This document shows, piece after piece, positions 43,828 through 53,038 of a stretch of DNA of 64,000 nucleotides (position 1 is the stretch's first letter; every line of letters starts with the position of its first letter). Where the stretch lies: contig CAVWFR010000002.1 in the NCBI GenBank assembly GCA_963754305.1, positions 108,339 to 172,338 of the forward strand, in the 5' to 3' direction. Under the pieces are notes generated by a model. That model did no database searches. It worked only from the letters and a program-made list of their open reading frames with translations, and was not told the origin of the DNA. The position numbers and the translations under genes are program-made. This DNA comes from DATEDA01 sp963754305 (lineage in GTDB: Bacteria > Pseudomonadota > Gammaproteobacteria > Burkholderiales > SG8-39).

Positions 43828-44592
43828 ATGTCGGCAATGTCGGACGACTACATCCTCGAGACCCGGGGGCTCACCAAGCAATTCAAGGGGTTCGTCGCCG
43901 TGCGCGGGGTTTCCCTGCGCGTTCGTCGGGGCGACATCCACGCCCTGATCGGGCCGAACGGCGCCGGCAAGACGACCTGCTTCAATCTGCTCACCAACTT
44001 CCTCACGCCGACCGCCGGCCAGATCCTCTACAAGGGTCGCGACATCACCGGCGTCGGCCCGGCGGCGATCGCGCGCATGGGGCTCGTGCGCTCGTTCCAG
44101 ATTTCCGCGGTGTTCCCGCACCTGAGCGTGCGCGAGAACGTGCGCATCGCGCTCCAGCGGCGCGGCGGACACTCGTTCGATTTCTGGCGCTCGGAGCGCT
44201 CGCTCGAGGCGCTGAACGGCCGCGCGCGCGAGTACATCGAGGCGGTCGGACTCGCCGCCTACGAGTTCGCGATCGCCGGCGAGCTGGCGTATGGGCGCAA
44301 GCGCGCCCTGGAGATCGCGACGACGCTCGCGCTCGAGCCCGAGATGATGCTGCTCGACGAACCGACCGCCGGCATGACGCACGACGACGTCGAGCGCATC
44401 ACGGCGCTCATCAAGCGCGTTGCGGCGAACCGCTCGGTGCTGATGGTCGAGCACAACCTGAATGTCGTCTCGACGCTGTCCGACCGCATCACGGTGCTCG
44501 CGCGCGGGGAGGTGATCGCCGAGGGCGACTATGCCGCGGTGTCCAGCCATCCGCAGGTGATCGAGGCCTATCTCGGGACCGCGCATGCCTGA
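43828..44592 (+). CDS. livG: Branched-chain amino acid ABC ATPase LivG-like
   Basis: 254 residues. Walker A GPNGAGKTT, the LivG-type VRSFQISAVFPHLSVRENV stretch, a signature degenerated to LAYGRKRALEIATTLA, Walker B MMLLDEPTAGM and switch His in MVEHNLNVV. The signature Ser-Gly change (A-Y-G) is a known variation in LivG proteins (L-S-Y-G) taken one step further. cggggggaatg provides the ribosome site. First gene of the operon; overlaps LivF by 8 bp. Confidence 0.88.
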   Translation: MSAMSDDYILETRGLTKQFKGFVAVRGVSLRVRRGDIHALIGPNGAGKTTCFNLLTNFLTPTAGQILYKGRDITGVGPAAIARMGLVRSFQISAVFPHLSVRENVRIALQRRGGHSFDFWRSERSLEALNGRAREYIEAVGLAAYEFAIAGELAYGRKRALEIATTLALEPEMMLLDEPTAGMTHDDVERITALIKRVAANRSVLMVEHNLNVVSTLSDRITVLARGEVIAEGDYAAVSSHPQVIEAYLGTAHA

Positions 44593-45295
44593 GACCGCGC
44601 GGCTCCTCACCGTCAGCGGCCTGAACGCCTGGTACGGCGAGTCGCACGTACTCCACGGGATGGACCTCGACGTCGCGGCCGGGGAGGTGGTCACGCTGCT
44701 CGGCCGCAACGGCGCCGGCAAGACGACCACGCTGAAGGCGATCATGGGGATGAGCGTGCGGCGCGCGGGGTCGATCCGCTTCAATGCCCTCGAAACGATC
44801 GGCTTCGCCTCGAACCGCATCGCGCGGCTCGGCATCGCGCTGTGCCCGGAAGAGCGCGGGATCTTCGCCAGCCTCAACGTCGAGGAGAACCTGCTGCTGC
44901 CGCCGCAGATCGCCGACGGCGGGCTGCCGCTCGCGGCCATCTTCGAGCTCTTCCCGAACCTCAAGGAGCGCCTCGCCAGCCAGGGCACCAAGCTCTCCGG
45001 CGGCGAGCAGCAAATGCTCGCGATCGCGCGCATCCTACGCACCGGGGCACGGCTCCTCATGCTCGACGAACCGACCGAGGGACTCGCCCCGGTGATCGTG
45101 CAGCAGATCGGCCACACCATCGCGCGCCTGAAGGCGCAAGGGTTCACGATCCTGCTCGTGGAGCAGAACTTCCGTTTCGCCGCGACCGTTGCCGACCGGC
45201 ACTACATCGTCGAGCATGGGCGCGTCGTGGACATGATTCCGAATGCCGAGCTCGAATCGAGCATGGACAAGGTGCACGAGTATCTCGGCGTATGA
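44585..45295 (+). CDS. livF: Branched-chain amino acid ABC ATPase LivF-like
   Basis: 236 residues. Walker A GRNGAGKTT, CPEERGIFASLNVEENL, signature LSGGEQQMLAIARIL, Walker B LLMLDEPTEGLAP, and switch region LVEQNFRFA with Gln-Asn where LivF proteins usually have it (no His). This is the normal LivF pattern. It forms the second half of the ATPase heterodimer with LivG, overlapping its gene by 8 bp. Confidence 0.9.
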   Translation: MPETARLLTVSGLNAWYGESHVLHGMDLDVAAGEVVTLLGRNGAGKTTTLKAIMGMSVRRAGSIRFNALETIGFASNRIARLGIALCPEERGIFASLNVEENLLLPPQIADGGLPLAAIFELFPNLKERLASQGTKLSGGEQQMLAIARILRTGARLLMLDEPTEGLAPVIVQQIGHTIARLKAQGFTILLVEQNFRFAATVADRHYIVEHGRVVDMIPNAELESSMDKVHEYLGV

Positions 45296-45326
45296 AGTCC
45301 CAACCGAACTCGAGGAGAAAGTCGAA

Positions 45327-46535
45327 ATGCTGCTGAAACGAAAAGCCGTGGTTACCGCGCTCGCCGCGGCTGCGGCCGCCGGCGCACAAGCGCAGGTGTC
45401 CGACGGCGTGGTGAAGATCGGCGTGCTCACCGACATGTCGAGCCTCTACTCCGACCTGTCGGGCCAGGGGTCGGTGCTCGCCGCCCGCATGGCGCTGGAG
45501 GATTCCGGCGTGCTGAAGCGCGGGATGAAGGTGGAGATCATCTCCGCCGACCACCAGAACAAGCCCGACGTCGGCTCCGGGATCGCGCGCCAGTGGTACG
45601 ACGTCGACAAGGTCGACGCGATCTTCGACACGCCGAACTCGGGCGTCGCGCTGGCGGTGAACCAGGTCACCCGCGACAAGGGCAAGGCGTTCATCGTCTC
45701 CGGCGCGGCCACTGCCGACCTGACCGGCAAGGCGTGCTCGCCGAACACGATCCACTGGACCTACGACACCTGGATGCTCGCCAACGGCACCGGCAACGCG
45801 GTCGTCAAGACCGGCGGCGACACCTGGTTCTTCCTGACCGCGGACTATGCGTTCGGCCACGCGCTCGAGCGCGACACCGAGGCCGTGGTGCAGAAGACCG
45901 GCGGCAAGGTGCTCGGCAAGGTCCGGGTCCCGCTGAACACCCAGGATTTCTCGTCGTTCCTGCTGCAGGCGCAGTCGTCGAAGGCGAAGATCATCGGCCT
46001 CGCGAACGCCGGCGGCGACACGACCAACTCGATCAAGCAGGCGGCCGAGTTCGGCATCGTGAAGGGCGGCCAGAACCTCGCCGGCCTGCTCGTGTTCCTG
46101 ACCGACGTGCACGCGCTCGGGCTGAACACCGCGCAGGGGCTGATCTTCACCGAGACGTTCTACTGGGACATGAACGAGCAGACGCGCGCGTTCGCCAAGC
46201 GCTTCGCGCCGGCGGACAAGGGCATCCATCCGACGATGATCCACGCCGGCGTCTACGCGGGCGTGCTGCACTATCTGAAGGCGGTCGAAGCGCTCAAGGG
46301 CGACGACGGCACGAAGGTCATCGCGAAGATGAAGGAGCTGCCCACCGACGATCCGCTCTTCGGCAAGGGCACGATCCGCGTCGACGGCCGCAAGATCCAT
46401 CCCGCGTACCTCGTCGAAGTGAAGAAGCCGGCCGAGTCGAAGGCGCCGTGGGACTACTACAAGATCCGCGCGACGATCCCGGCCGACCAGGCGTTCCGGC
46501 CGCTCGCCGACGGCGGCTGCCCGCTGGTGAAGTAA
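45327..46535 (+). CDS. Branched-chain amino acid-type periplasmic binding protein
   Basis: 402 residues with gaggagaaagtcgaa before ATG 45327 and a signal peptide (LLKRKAVVTALAAAAAAGAQAQ). The fold type I receptor pattern follows: VKIGVLTDMSSLYSDLSGQG, ARQWYDVDKVDAIFDTPNSGVAL (in part), WFFLTADYAFGHALERD, and the ABC-type ending. The ligand is a small amide or amino acid-like solute; relatives with this ADLTG motif are often annotated as urea/amide or aromatic-acid receptors, so leucine is not assured. It sits between ATPases and permeases, an unusual but known order. Confidence 0.88.
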   Translation: MLLKRKAVVTALAAAAAAGAQAQVSDGVVKIGVLTDMSSLYSDLSGQGSVLAARMALEDSGVLKRGMKVEIISADHQNKPDVGSGIARQWYDVDKVDAIFDTPNSGVALAVNQVTRDKGKAFIVSGAATADLTGKACSPNTIHWTYDTWMLANGTGNAVVKTGGDTWFFLTADYAFGHALERDTEAVVQKTGGKVLGKVRVPLNTQDFSSFLLQAQSSKAKIIGLANAGGDTTNSIKQAAEFGIVKGGQNLAGLLVFLTDVHALGLNTAQGLIFTETFYWDMNEQTRAFAKRFAPADKGIHPTMIHAGVYAGVLHYLKAVEALKGDDGTKVIAKMKELPTDDPLFGKGTIRVDGRKIHPAYLVEVKKPAESKAPWDYYKIRATIPADQAFRPLADGGCPLVK

Positions 46536-46557
46536 CGGCCCTGCCGCCGCCCGGGCG

Positions 46558-47442
46558 ATGGAAATCTTCGGCGTACCGACGCAGGCGCTGTTCGGTCAGC
46601 TCCTGATCGGGCTGATCAACGGCTCGTTCTACGCGCTGCTGTCGCTCGGGCTGGCGGTGATCTTCGGGCTGCTCAACATCATCAACTTCACGCACGGCGC
46701 CCAGTACATGATGGGCGCCTTCTGCGCCTACCTGCTGATGACCAAGCTCGGCATCGGCTACTGGTGGGCGCTCGCGATCGCGCCGGTCGCCATCGGCGCG
46801 ACCGGGGTGATCATCGAGCGGTTGATGCTCAAGCGCCTCTACGAGCTCGACCATCTCTACGGACTGCTGCTCACCTTCGGGCTCGCGCTGATCATCCAGG
46901 GGCTGTTCCGCAACGAGTTCGGCTCATCGGGGTTGCCCTATGCCATGCCGGCCGAGCTCGGCGGCGGGCGGAACCTCGGCTTCATGTTCCTGCCGAACTA
47001 CCGCGCGTGGGTGATCGTCGCCTCGCTCGTCGTGTGCCTCGGTACCTGGTTCGTGATCGAGAAGACGAAGCTCGGCTCCTATCTCCGCGCGGCGACGGAG
47101 AACCCGGCGCTCGTGCAGGCGTTCGGCATCAACGTGCCGCGGATGATCACGCTCACCTACGGCTTCGGCGTCGGGCTCGCGGCGCTCGCCGGCGTGATGG
47201 CGGCGCCGATCTACCAGGTGAGCCCGCAGATGGGGGCGGACATGATCATCGTCGTGTTCGCGGTGGTGGTGATCGGCGGCATGGGCTCGATCATGGGCTC
47301 GATCGTCACCGGCTTCGGCCTCGGGCTGATCGAGGGCCTCACCAAAGTGTTCTATCCGGAGGCGTCGAACACCGTGATCTTCATCATCATGGCGATCGTG
47401 CTGATGTTTCGGCCGGCCGGCCTGTTCGGCACACCGAAGTAG
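46558..47442 (+). CDS. livH: Branched-chain amino acid ABC permease LivH-like
   Basis: 294 residues, about eight membrane segments beginning QLLIGLINGSFYALLSLGLAVIFG, the usual LivH start, with NFTHGAQYMMGAF next. The coupling loop is in LRAATENPALVQAFGINV. It starts at ATG 46558, 22 bp after the receptor gene, and ends 8 bp before LivM. Confidence 0.9.
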   Translation: MEIFGVPTQALFGQLLIGLINGSFYALLSLGLAVIFGLLNIINFTHGAQYMMGAFCAYLLMTKLGIGYWWALAIAPVAIGATGVIIERLMLKRLYELDHLYGLLLTFGLALIIQGLFRNEFGSSGLPYAMPAELGGGRNLGFMFLPNYRAWVIVASLVVCLGTWFVIEKTKLGSYLRAATENPALVQAFGINVPRMITLTYGFGVGLAALAGVMAAPIYQVSPQMGADMIIVVFAVVVIGGMGSIMGSIVTGFGLGLIEGLTKVFYPEASNTVIFIIMAIVLMFRPAGLFGTPK

Positions 47443-47450
47443 GGGCGCGA

Positions 47451-48425
47451 ATGGCGGCGACGAGCGAAGGCGTGTCCGCGGTGCCGGTCGCATCGCCCGA
47501 GGCGCGGCGGCAGCGGATCGGATTCTTCGTGATGGCGGCAATCCTCATCGTGGCGCCGTTCGTCGTCTACCCGGTGTTCCTGATGAAGGTCATGTGCTTC
47601 GCGCTCTTCGCGTGCGCCTTCAATCTGCTGATCGGGTTCGGCGGCCTGCTCTCCTTCGGCCACGCGATGTTCCTCGGGACGGCGGGCTATGTCTGCGCGC
47701 ACGCGGCGAAGGTGTGGGGCTTCCCGCCGGAGCTCGCGATCGTCACCGGCACCGCCGCGTCGGCCGTGCTCGGGCTCCTCACCGGCCTCCTCGCCATCCG
47801 CCGCCAGGGCATCTACTTCGCGATGATCACCCTCGCGCTGGCGCAGATGCTGTTCTTCTTCTACCTCCAGGCGCCGTTCACGCACGGCGAGGACGGCATC
47901 CAGGCGGTGCCGCGCGGGAAGCTCTTCGGGTTCATCGACCTCTCGAACGTGTACGCGATGTACTTCACCGTCTTCGCGATCTTCATGGGCGGGTTCCTGC
48001 TGATCTATCGCGTCATCCATTCGCCCTTCGGGCAGGTGCTGAAGGCGATCCGCGAGAACGAGCCGCGCGCGGTCTCGCTCGGGTACAGCGCGGAGCGCTT
48101 CAAGCTGCTCGCGTTCGTGCTCTCCGCGGCGTTCTCAGGGCTCGCCGGGGCGACCAAGGCGATCGTCTTCCAGCTCGCCTCGCTCACCGACGTCCATTGG
48201 AGCATGTCGGGCGAGGTGGTCCTGATGACGCTGCTCGGCGGGCTGGGCACGGTGTTCGGGCCGGTGGTCGGCGCGCTGGTGATCGTCGCGATGGAGAACT
48301 ACCTGTCGCAGTTCGGCGCCTGGGTCACGGTCGCGCAGGGCGTGATCTTCGTGGTGTGCGTGCTCACGTTCCGGCGGGGCATCGTCGGCGAGCTCGCGGC
48401 CCGGATTGCCCCGGAGCGCCGGTAG
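47451..48425 (+). CDS. livM: Branched-chain amino acid ABC permease LivM-like
   Basis: 324 residues, about nine membrane segments. Typical blocks are NLLIGFGGLLSFGHAMFLGTAGY (in part), RRQGIYFAMITLALAQM and the coupling loop LKAIRENEPRAVSLGYSAERFK. ATG 47451 is 8 bp after LivH. It ends the operon; 214 bp of noncoding sequence follow. Confidence 0.9.
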   Translation: MAATSEGVSAVPVASPEARRQRIGFFVMAAILIVAPFVVYPVFLMKVMCFALFACAFNLLIGFGGLLSFGHAMFLGTAGYVCAHAAKVWGFPPELAIVTGTAASAVLGLLTGLLAIRRQGIYFAMITLALAQMLFFFYLQAPFTHGEDGIQAVPRGKLFGFIDLSNVYAMYFTVFAIFMGGFLLIYRVIHSPFGQVLKAIRENEPRAVSLGYSAERFKLLAFVLSAAFSGLAGATKAIVFQLASLTDVHWSMSGEVVLMTLLGGLGTVFGPVVGALVIVAMENYLSQFGAWVTVAQGVIFVVCVLTFRRGIVGELAARIAPERR

Positions 48426-48639
48426 CGCTCTGCTCGCTCCCGGGCGCCGTCGCTCCCCCGTTCCCGCTCCGCCGCGGCGGTAACCGATGTCGCGCGATGA
48501 ACCGCCGCAGGGCGCGTTCGCACCTGTTTGGTGCCGTTCCGGCGCCGATTCTCGTAGTATTCGGGCGCGGTGCCCATGCGGAAGTACATGGCACGCGCGT
48601 TGCACAGTCCCGTCTTTAACGCCAACACAAGGAGGCCCC

Positions 48640-50232
48640 GTGAAATCGAGGCTCGCTCAGTCGCTCGTCGCGCTCGCCGCAGCCGCCGTTGCCGCAACCG
48701 CCGCCGCCCAAAGCACGCTCCGCATCGGCATGACCGCCGCCGACATCCCCGCCACGACCAGCCAGCCCGATTCCGGCTTCGAGGGCAACCGGTTCGTCGG
48801 CCTGACGCTCTTCGACGCGCTCACGATGTGGGATCTCTCGTCGGCGGACAAGCCGAGCGTCATCATTCCCGGCCTCGCGACCGAGTGGAAGGTCGACGAC
48901 AAGGACAAGACGAAGTGGATCTTCAAGCTGCGGAAGGGCGCGAAGTTCCACGACGGCACCGACTTCAACGCCGACGCCGCGATCTTCAACTTCGACAAGG
49001 TGCTGAAGAAGGACGCCCCGCAATACGATCCGCGGCTGGTCGCGCAGACCACGCCGCGCATGCCGACCATCACCGGGGCGCGCAAGATCGACGACTACAC
49101 GATCGAGGTGCAGACCTCCGAGCCCGACGCGTTCGTGCCGATCAATCTCGCCAACCTCTTCATGGCCAGCCCGGCGGCGTGGGCGAAGGCGAAAAACTGG
49201 ACCGAGTTCGCGAAGGCTCCGGTCGGCAGCGGGCCGTGGAAGTTCGTCCGGTTGGTGCCGCGCGAGCGGATGGATCTCGAGAAGAACGCCGGCTACTGGA
49301 ACCCGCAGCGCGTCCCGAAGACCGACCGCCTCGTGCTGATCCCGATGCCCGAGGCGAACACGCGCGTGGCCGCGCTCCTGTCCGGGCAGGTCGACTGGAT
49401 CGAGGCGCCGCCTTCGGACGCGATCCCGCAGCTCCGCGTGAAGGGCTTCAACATCACCTCGAACCCCTACCCGCACACGTGGCCGTGGCAGCTCAACGTC
49501 CTGCCGGGCTCGCCGCTCGCCGACAAACGCGTGCGCCAGGCGATGCAGCTCTGTGTCGACCGTGACGGCCTGCGCCGGCTGCTGGGGTTCATGGCGGTGC
49601 CGGCGAAGGGCGTGGTGTTCGAGGATCACCCGTGGTTCGGCAAGCCCAAGTTCGAGGTGAAGTACGACCCGGCGACCGCGAAGAAGCTGCTCGCCGACGC
49701 CGGTTACGGCCCCGGCAAGCCGGTCAAGGTCAAGGTGCAGATCTCCGCCTCGGGCTCGGGCCAGATGCAGCCGGTCGCGATGAACGAGTACATCCAGCAG
49801 AGCCTCAAGGAATGCGGCGTCGACGTCGAGTTCGACGTCATCGTCTGGGAGACGCTGTTCAACAACTGGCGGCTCGGCGCGAAGGACGCGGCGGCGCGCG
49901 GCGCGCACGCGACCAACGTCAGCTTCGCCTGGCAGGATCCGTTCTTCGGCTTCGCCCGCTTCTACGATAGCCGCATGGTGGCCCCGCGCAGCGTGAACTG
50001 GGGCTGGGTGCAGAGCCCGGAGTTCGACCAGCTCGTCGCCAACGCGCGCGGCTCGTTCGACGCGAAACAGCGCGACGCCGCGATCGCCAAGCTGCACGAG
50101 CGTGCGGTCGAGGAGTCGTTCTTCCTCTTCTGGGTCCACGACACCGGGCCGCGCGCGATGAGCCCGAAGGTGAAGGGCTTCGTGCAGGCGAAGAACTGGT
50201 TCCAGGATCTGTCGCCGGTATCGATGCAGTAG
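48640..50232 (+). CDS. Peptide/solute binding protein, SBP family 5 (copy A)
   Basis: 530 residues from GTG 48640, with aaggagg 7 bases upstream. The signal peptide is VKSRLAQSLVALAAAAVAATAAAQ (in part). The receptor pattern of DppA/OppA-type proteins is complete: LATEWKVDDKDKTKWIFKLRKGAKFHDG (in part), PVGSGPWKFVR, NAGYWNPQRVPKTDRLVL, VRQAMQLCVDRDGL, and the late GFVQAKNWFQDL. It delivers a peptide-like or amide-like ligand to the permeases encoded from 51997. The following gene encodes a close paralogue, so the system has two receptors. Confidence 0.9.
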   Translation: MKSRLAQSLVALAAAAVAATAAAQSTLRIGMTAADIPATTSQPDSGFEGNRFVGLTLFDALTMWDLSSADKPSVIIPGLATEWKVDDKDKTKWIFKLRKGAKFHDGTDFNADAAIFNFDKVLKKDAPQYDPRLVAQTTPRMPTITGARKIDDYTIEVQTSEPDAFVPINLANLFMASPAAWAKAKNWTEFAKAPVGSGPWKFVRLVPRERMDLEKNAGYWNPQRVPKTDRLVLIPMPEANTRVAALLSGQVDWIEAPPSDAIPQLRVKGFNITSNPYPHTWPWQLNVLPGSPLADKRVRQAMQLCVDRDGLRRLLGFMAVPAKGVVFEDHPWFGKPKFEVKYDPATAKKLLADAGYGPGKPVKVKVQISASGSGQMQPVAMNEYIQQSLKECGVDVEFDVIVWETLFNNWRLGAKDAAARGAHATNVSFAWQDPFFGFARFYDSRMVAPRSVNWGWVQSPEFDQLVANARGSFDAKQRDAAIAKLHERAVEESFFLFWVHDTGPRAMSPKVKGFVQAKNWFQDLSPVSMQ

Positions 50233-50257
50233 CGTCGGGAACGGGAAGGGGGTCAAC

Positions 50258-51866
50258 ATGCCGTCGTATCGCTTCGGACGCCTGATCACGGCGCTCGCCG
50301 CTGCGGCCGCCACGTTCGCGCCGCCCTCCGGCGCGCAGGGCACGCTGCGGCTCGGCATGACGGCCTCCGACATCCCGCTCACCACCGGCCAGCCGGACCA
50401 GGGCGGCGAGGGCCAGCGCTTCATGGGCTACACCGTTTACGACGCGCTGGTGAACTGGGACCTCACCTCGGCGACGAAAGCGCCCGAGCTCGTCCCCGGG
50501 CTCGCCCTCTCGTGGAAGGTCGACGACAAGGACCGGACGCGGTGGACGTTCGCGATCCGCAAAGGGGCGATGTTTCACGACGGCTCGGAGTTCACCGCCG
50601 AAGCGGCGGTGTGGAATTTCGACAAGCTGCTCAAGCAGGATGCGCCGCAGTTCGACTCGAAGCAGGCCGCCCAGGGCCGCTCGCGGATCCCCGCGATCGC
50701 TGGTTATCGCGCGGTTGACCGGCACACGCTGGAGATCAAGACCAAAGAGCCGGACGCGTTTCTGCCGTTTCAGCTCGCATGGATCCCGATGTCGAGCCCG
50801 GCGAACTGGGACAAGGTGGGCAAAAGCTGGGATGCCTACGCGAAGATCGCCCTCGGGCACCGGTCCGTTCAAGCTCGTGTCGTGGACGCCGCGCGAGCGC
50901 GCGGAGATGGTGCCGAACGCGGGCTACTGGGACAAGGCGCGGATACCGAAGCTCGAGAAGCTGATCCTCGTCCCGCTGCCGGAAGCGAACACGCGCATCG
51001 CCGCGTTGCGCTCGGGCCAGGTCGACTGGATCGAGGCGCCGGCGCCGGATGCGGTCGCGAGCTTGAAAGGCGCCGGCTTTCAGATCGTGACGAACGCGTA
51101 TCCGCACAACTGGGTCTGGCATTTCTCGCGCGCCGACGGCTCGCCGTTCAACGATGTCCGCATCCGCAAGGCGGCGAACCTCGCGGTCGACCGCGAGGGC
51201 CTGAACAAGCTGCTCGGCGGGCTGTCGATCCCGGCGAAGGGCTTCGTGCAGCCCGGCAGCTCGTGGTTCGGCAAGCCGGTCGAGCACAAGTACGATCCGG
51301 CGGCGGCGCGGAAGCTTCTCGCCGAAGCCGGCTACTCGAAGGACAAGCCGCTCGTGCTGAAGGTGCTCGTGCCCTCCTCGGGCTCGGGCATGATGCAGCC
51401 GCTGACGATGAACGAGTTCGTGCAGCAGAACCTGAACGAGGTCGGCTTCAAGGTCGAGCTCGAAGTGCTGGAGTGGAACACGCTGATCAACGCTTGGCGC
51501 GCCGGCGCCAAGGACAAGTCCTCGCGCGGCGCCGCGGCGATGAACTATTCGTACTTCATCCAGGATCCGTTCACCGCGTTCACGCGGCACGTCCAGAGCG
51601 AACTCGTGGCGCCCAACGGCACCAACTGGGGCTACTACAGCGACAAGGACATGGACGCGCTGCTCCTGAAGGCGAAGACCACCTTCGATCCGCCGGCGCA
51701 GGCCAAGGCGCTCCAGGCGGTGCACGAGAAGTTCGTGAACGATGCGCTGTTTCTCGACATCACGCACGACGTGAACCCGCGCGCGATGAGCCCCAGGGTC
51801 AAGGGGTTCGTCCAGGCGCAGAACTGGTTTCAGGATCTGACGCCGGTCCACGTGGCGCCGAAGTGA
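50258..51866 (+). pseudogene. Peptide/solute binding protein, SBP family 5 (copy B), frameshifted
   Basis: Paralogue of the previous gene, sharing most blocks from the signal peptide (RLITALAAAAATFAPPSGAQ) to GFVQAQNWFQDLTPV. The frame runs from ATG 50258 to about 50845. Removing one A (AYAK then SPSGTGPFKLVSW) joins it to the frame that ends at 51866, about 535 codons. Copy A has FAKAPVGSGPWKF at the same place, which confirms the repair. A consensus error is likely, because the remainder is well conserved. Its 3' third is duplicated at 57692. Confidence 0.85.
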
Positions 51867-51888
51867 CCGCCGCAGCGCAGCGTGAAGC

Positions 51889-51993
51889 GGTCATCCCGGC
51901 GTACGCCGGGATCCAGTACGCAGGCGGTCATTCCGGTGCGAGCCGGCATCCAGTGGCGCGTTCGCTTGAGTCCGGCGTGCGCCGGAATGACGG
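51889..51993. repeat. Palindromic repeat cluster, three units
   Basis: Units tcatcccggcgtacgccggg, tcattccggtgcgagccggc and tccggcgtgcgccggaatga in alternating orientation, ending 3 bp before the permease start. Same family as at 9120 and 52962. Inside an operon such hairpins may tune mRNA stability or differential expression between the receptor and the channel genes. Confidence 0.75.
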
Positions 51994-51996
51994 GAC

Positions 51997-52950
51997 ATGA
52001 TCGCCTACCTCCTCAAGCGCCTCGGCCTCGTGATCCCGATCGCGCTCGCGGTGAGCGTCGTGTGCTTTTCCCTCGTTTATCTCGCCCCAGGCGATCCGCT
52101 CTCGGCGATCGTGCCCTCCGACGCGTCGCAGGAGCTGATCGAGACGCTCAAGAAGGAGTACGGCCTCGACAAGCCCATCCCGGTCCAATACGCGATCTGG
52201 CTCGGCCGCGCGCTGACGGGCGATCTCGGCACTTCGATCGCGACCGGGCGGCCGGTCGCGAGCGAGATCGGCAAGGCGATCGGCAACACGCTGATCCTCG
52301 CGTTCGTGGCCTGTCTGGTCGGTTTCACGCTCGGGGCGGCGTTCGGCCTGATCGCCGGCTATTTCAACGGCTCGTGGGTGGACAAGTCGGTTTCGGCGCT
52401 GTCGGTCGCCGGCGTCTCGGTGCCGCACTATTGGCTCGGCATGGTGCTGGTGATCGTCTTCTCGGTCGTGCTCGGGTGGCTGCCGGCGATGGGCGCCGGT
52501 CCGGGCGGCTCGGGCGAGTGGCGCTGGGACGCCGAGCACCTGAAGTACCTCATCCTGCCTGCGATCACGCTGTCGGTGATCCCCACCGGGATCATCACGC
52601 GCACCGTGCGCGCGCTCGTCGCCGAGATCCTGTCCAAGGAGTTCGTCACCGCGCTGGTGGCGAAGGGCCTGCGCCAGGGCGCGATATTCATGCACGTGAT
52701 CAAGAACACCGCACCGACCGCCCTCGCCGTGATGGGCGTGCAGCTCGGCTACCTGATGGGCGGCTCGATTCTCGTCGAGACCGTGTTCTCCTGGCCGGGC
52801 ACCGGATTCCTCTTGAACACCGCGATCTTCCAGCGCGACATCCCGCTGCTCCAGGGCACGATCCTCGTGCTCGCGATGTTCTTCGTCGCGCTGAACCTCC
52901 TCGTGGATCTGGTGCAGACGGCGCTCGATCCGCGGATCCGCAGGGCATGA
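51997..52950 (+). CDS. DppB-like ABC permease
   Basis: 317 residues. The first membrane helix begins YLLKRLGLVIPIALAVSVV, and VYLAPGDPLSAIVP follows, as in DppB/OppB proteins. The coupling loop is LVAEILSKEFVTALVAKGLRQG and the late block is GYLMGGSILVETVFSWPGTG. About six membrane segments. It pairs with the DppC-like protein. Start ATG 51997 lies immediately behind the palindromic repeat and has no good ribosome site, so expression may depend on the upstream gene. Confidence 0.9.
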   Translation: MIAYLLKRLGLVIPIALAVSVVCFSLVYLAPGDPLSAIVPSDASQELIETLKKEYGLDKPIPVQYAIWLGRALTGDLGTSIATGRPVASEIGKAIGNTLILAFVACLVGFTLGAAFGLIAGYFNGSWVDKSVSALSVAGVSVPHYWLGMVLVIVFSVVLGWLPAMGAGPGGSGEWRWDAEHLKYLILPAITLSVIPTGIITRTVRALVAEILSKEFVTALVAKGLRQGAIFMHVIKNTAPTALAVMGVQLGYLMGGSILVETVFSWPGTGFLLNTAIFQRDIPLLQGTILVLAMFFVALNLLVDLVQTALDPRIRRA

Positions 52951-52961
52951 GCGCGAACACC

Positions 52962-53035
52962 GGTCATTCCCGCGCAAGCCGGAATTCAGTTCCGACGGCC
53001 GGGTTCTTGGACCCCGATTTCCGCCGGGGTGACGG
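52962..53035. repeat. Palindromic repeat pair
   Basis: ggtcattcccgcgcaagccggaatt and ttggaccccgatttccgccggggtgac in inverted orientation (quoted in pieces of the pair), filling the gap between the two permease genes and ending 3 bp before the second start. Same family as at 51889. Confidence 0.7.
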
Positions 53036-53038
53036 CAG

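Noticed and set aside
42925..45147. 740-codon open frame on the minus strand opposite the SDR and LIV ATPase genes
   Set aside because: The plus strand encodes well-conserved proteins here. High GC leaves few stops in the antisense frame, and its translation shows no family pattern.
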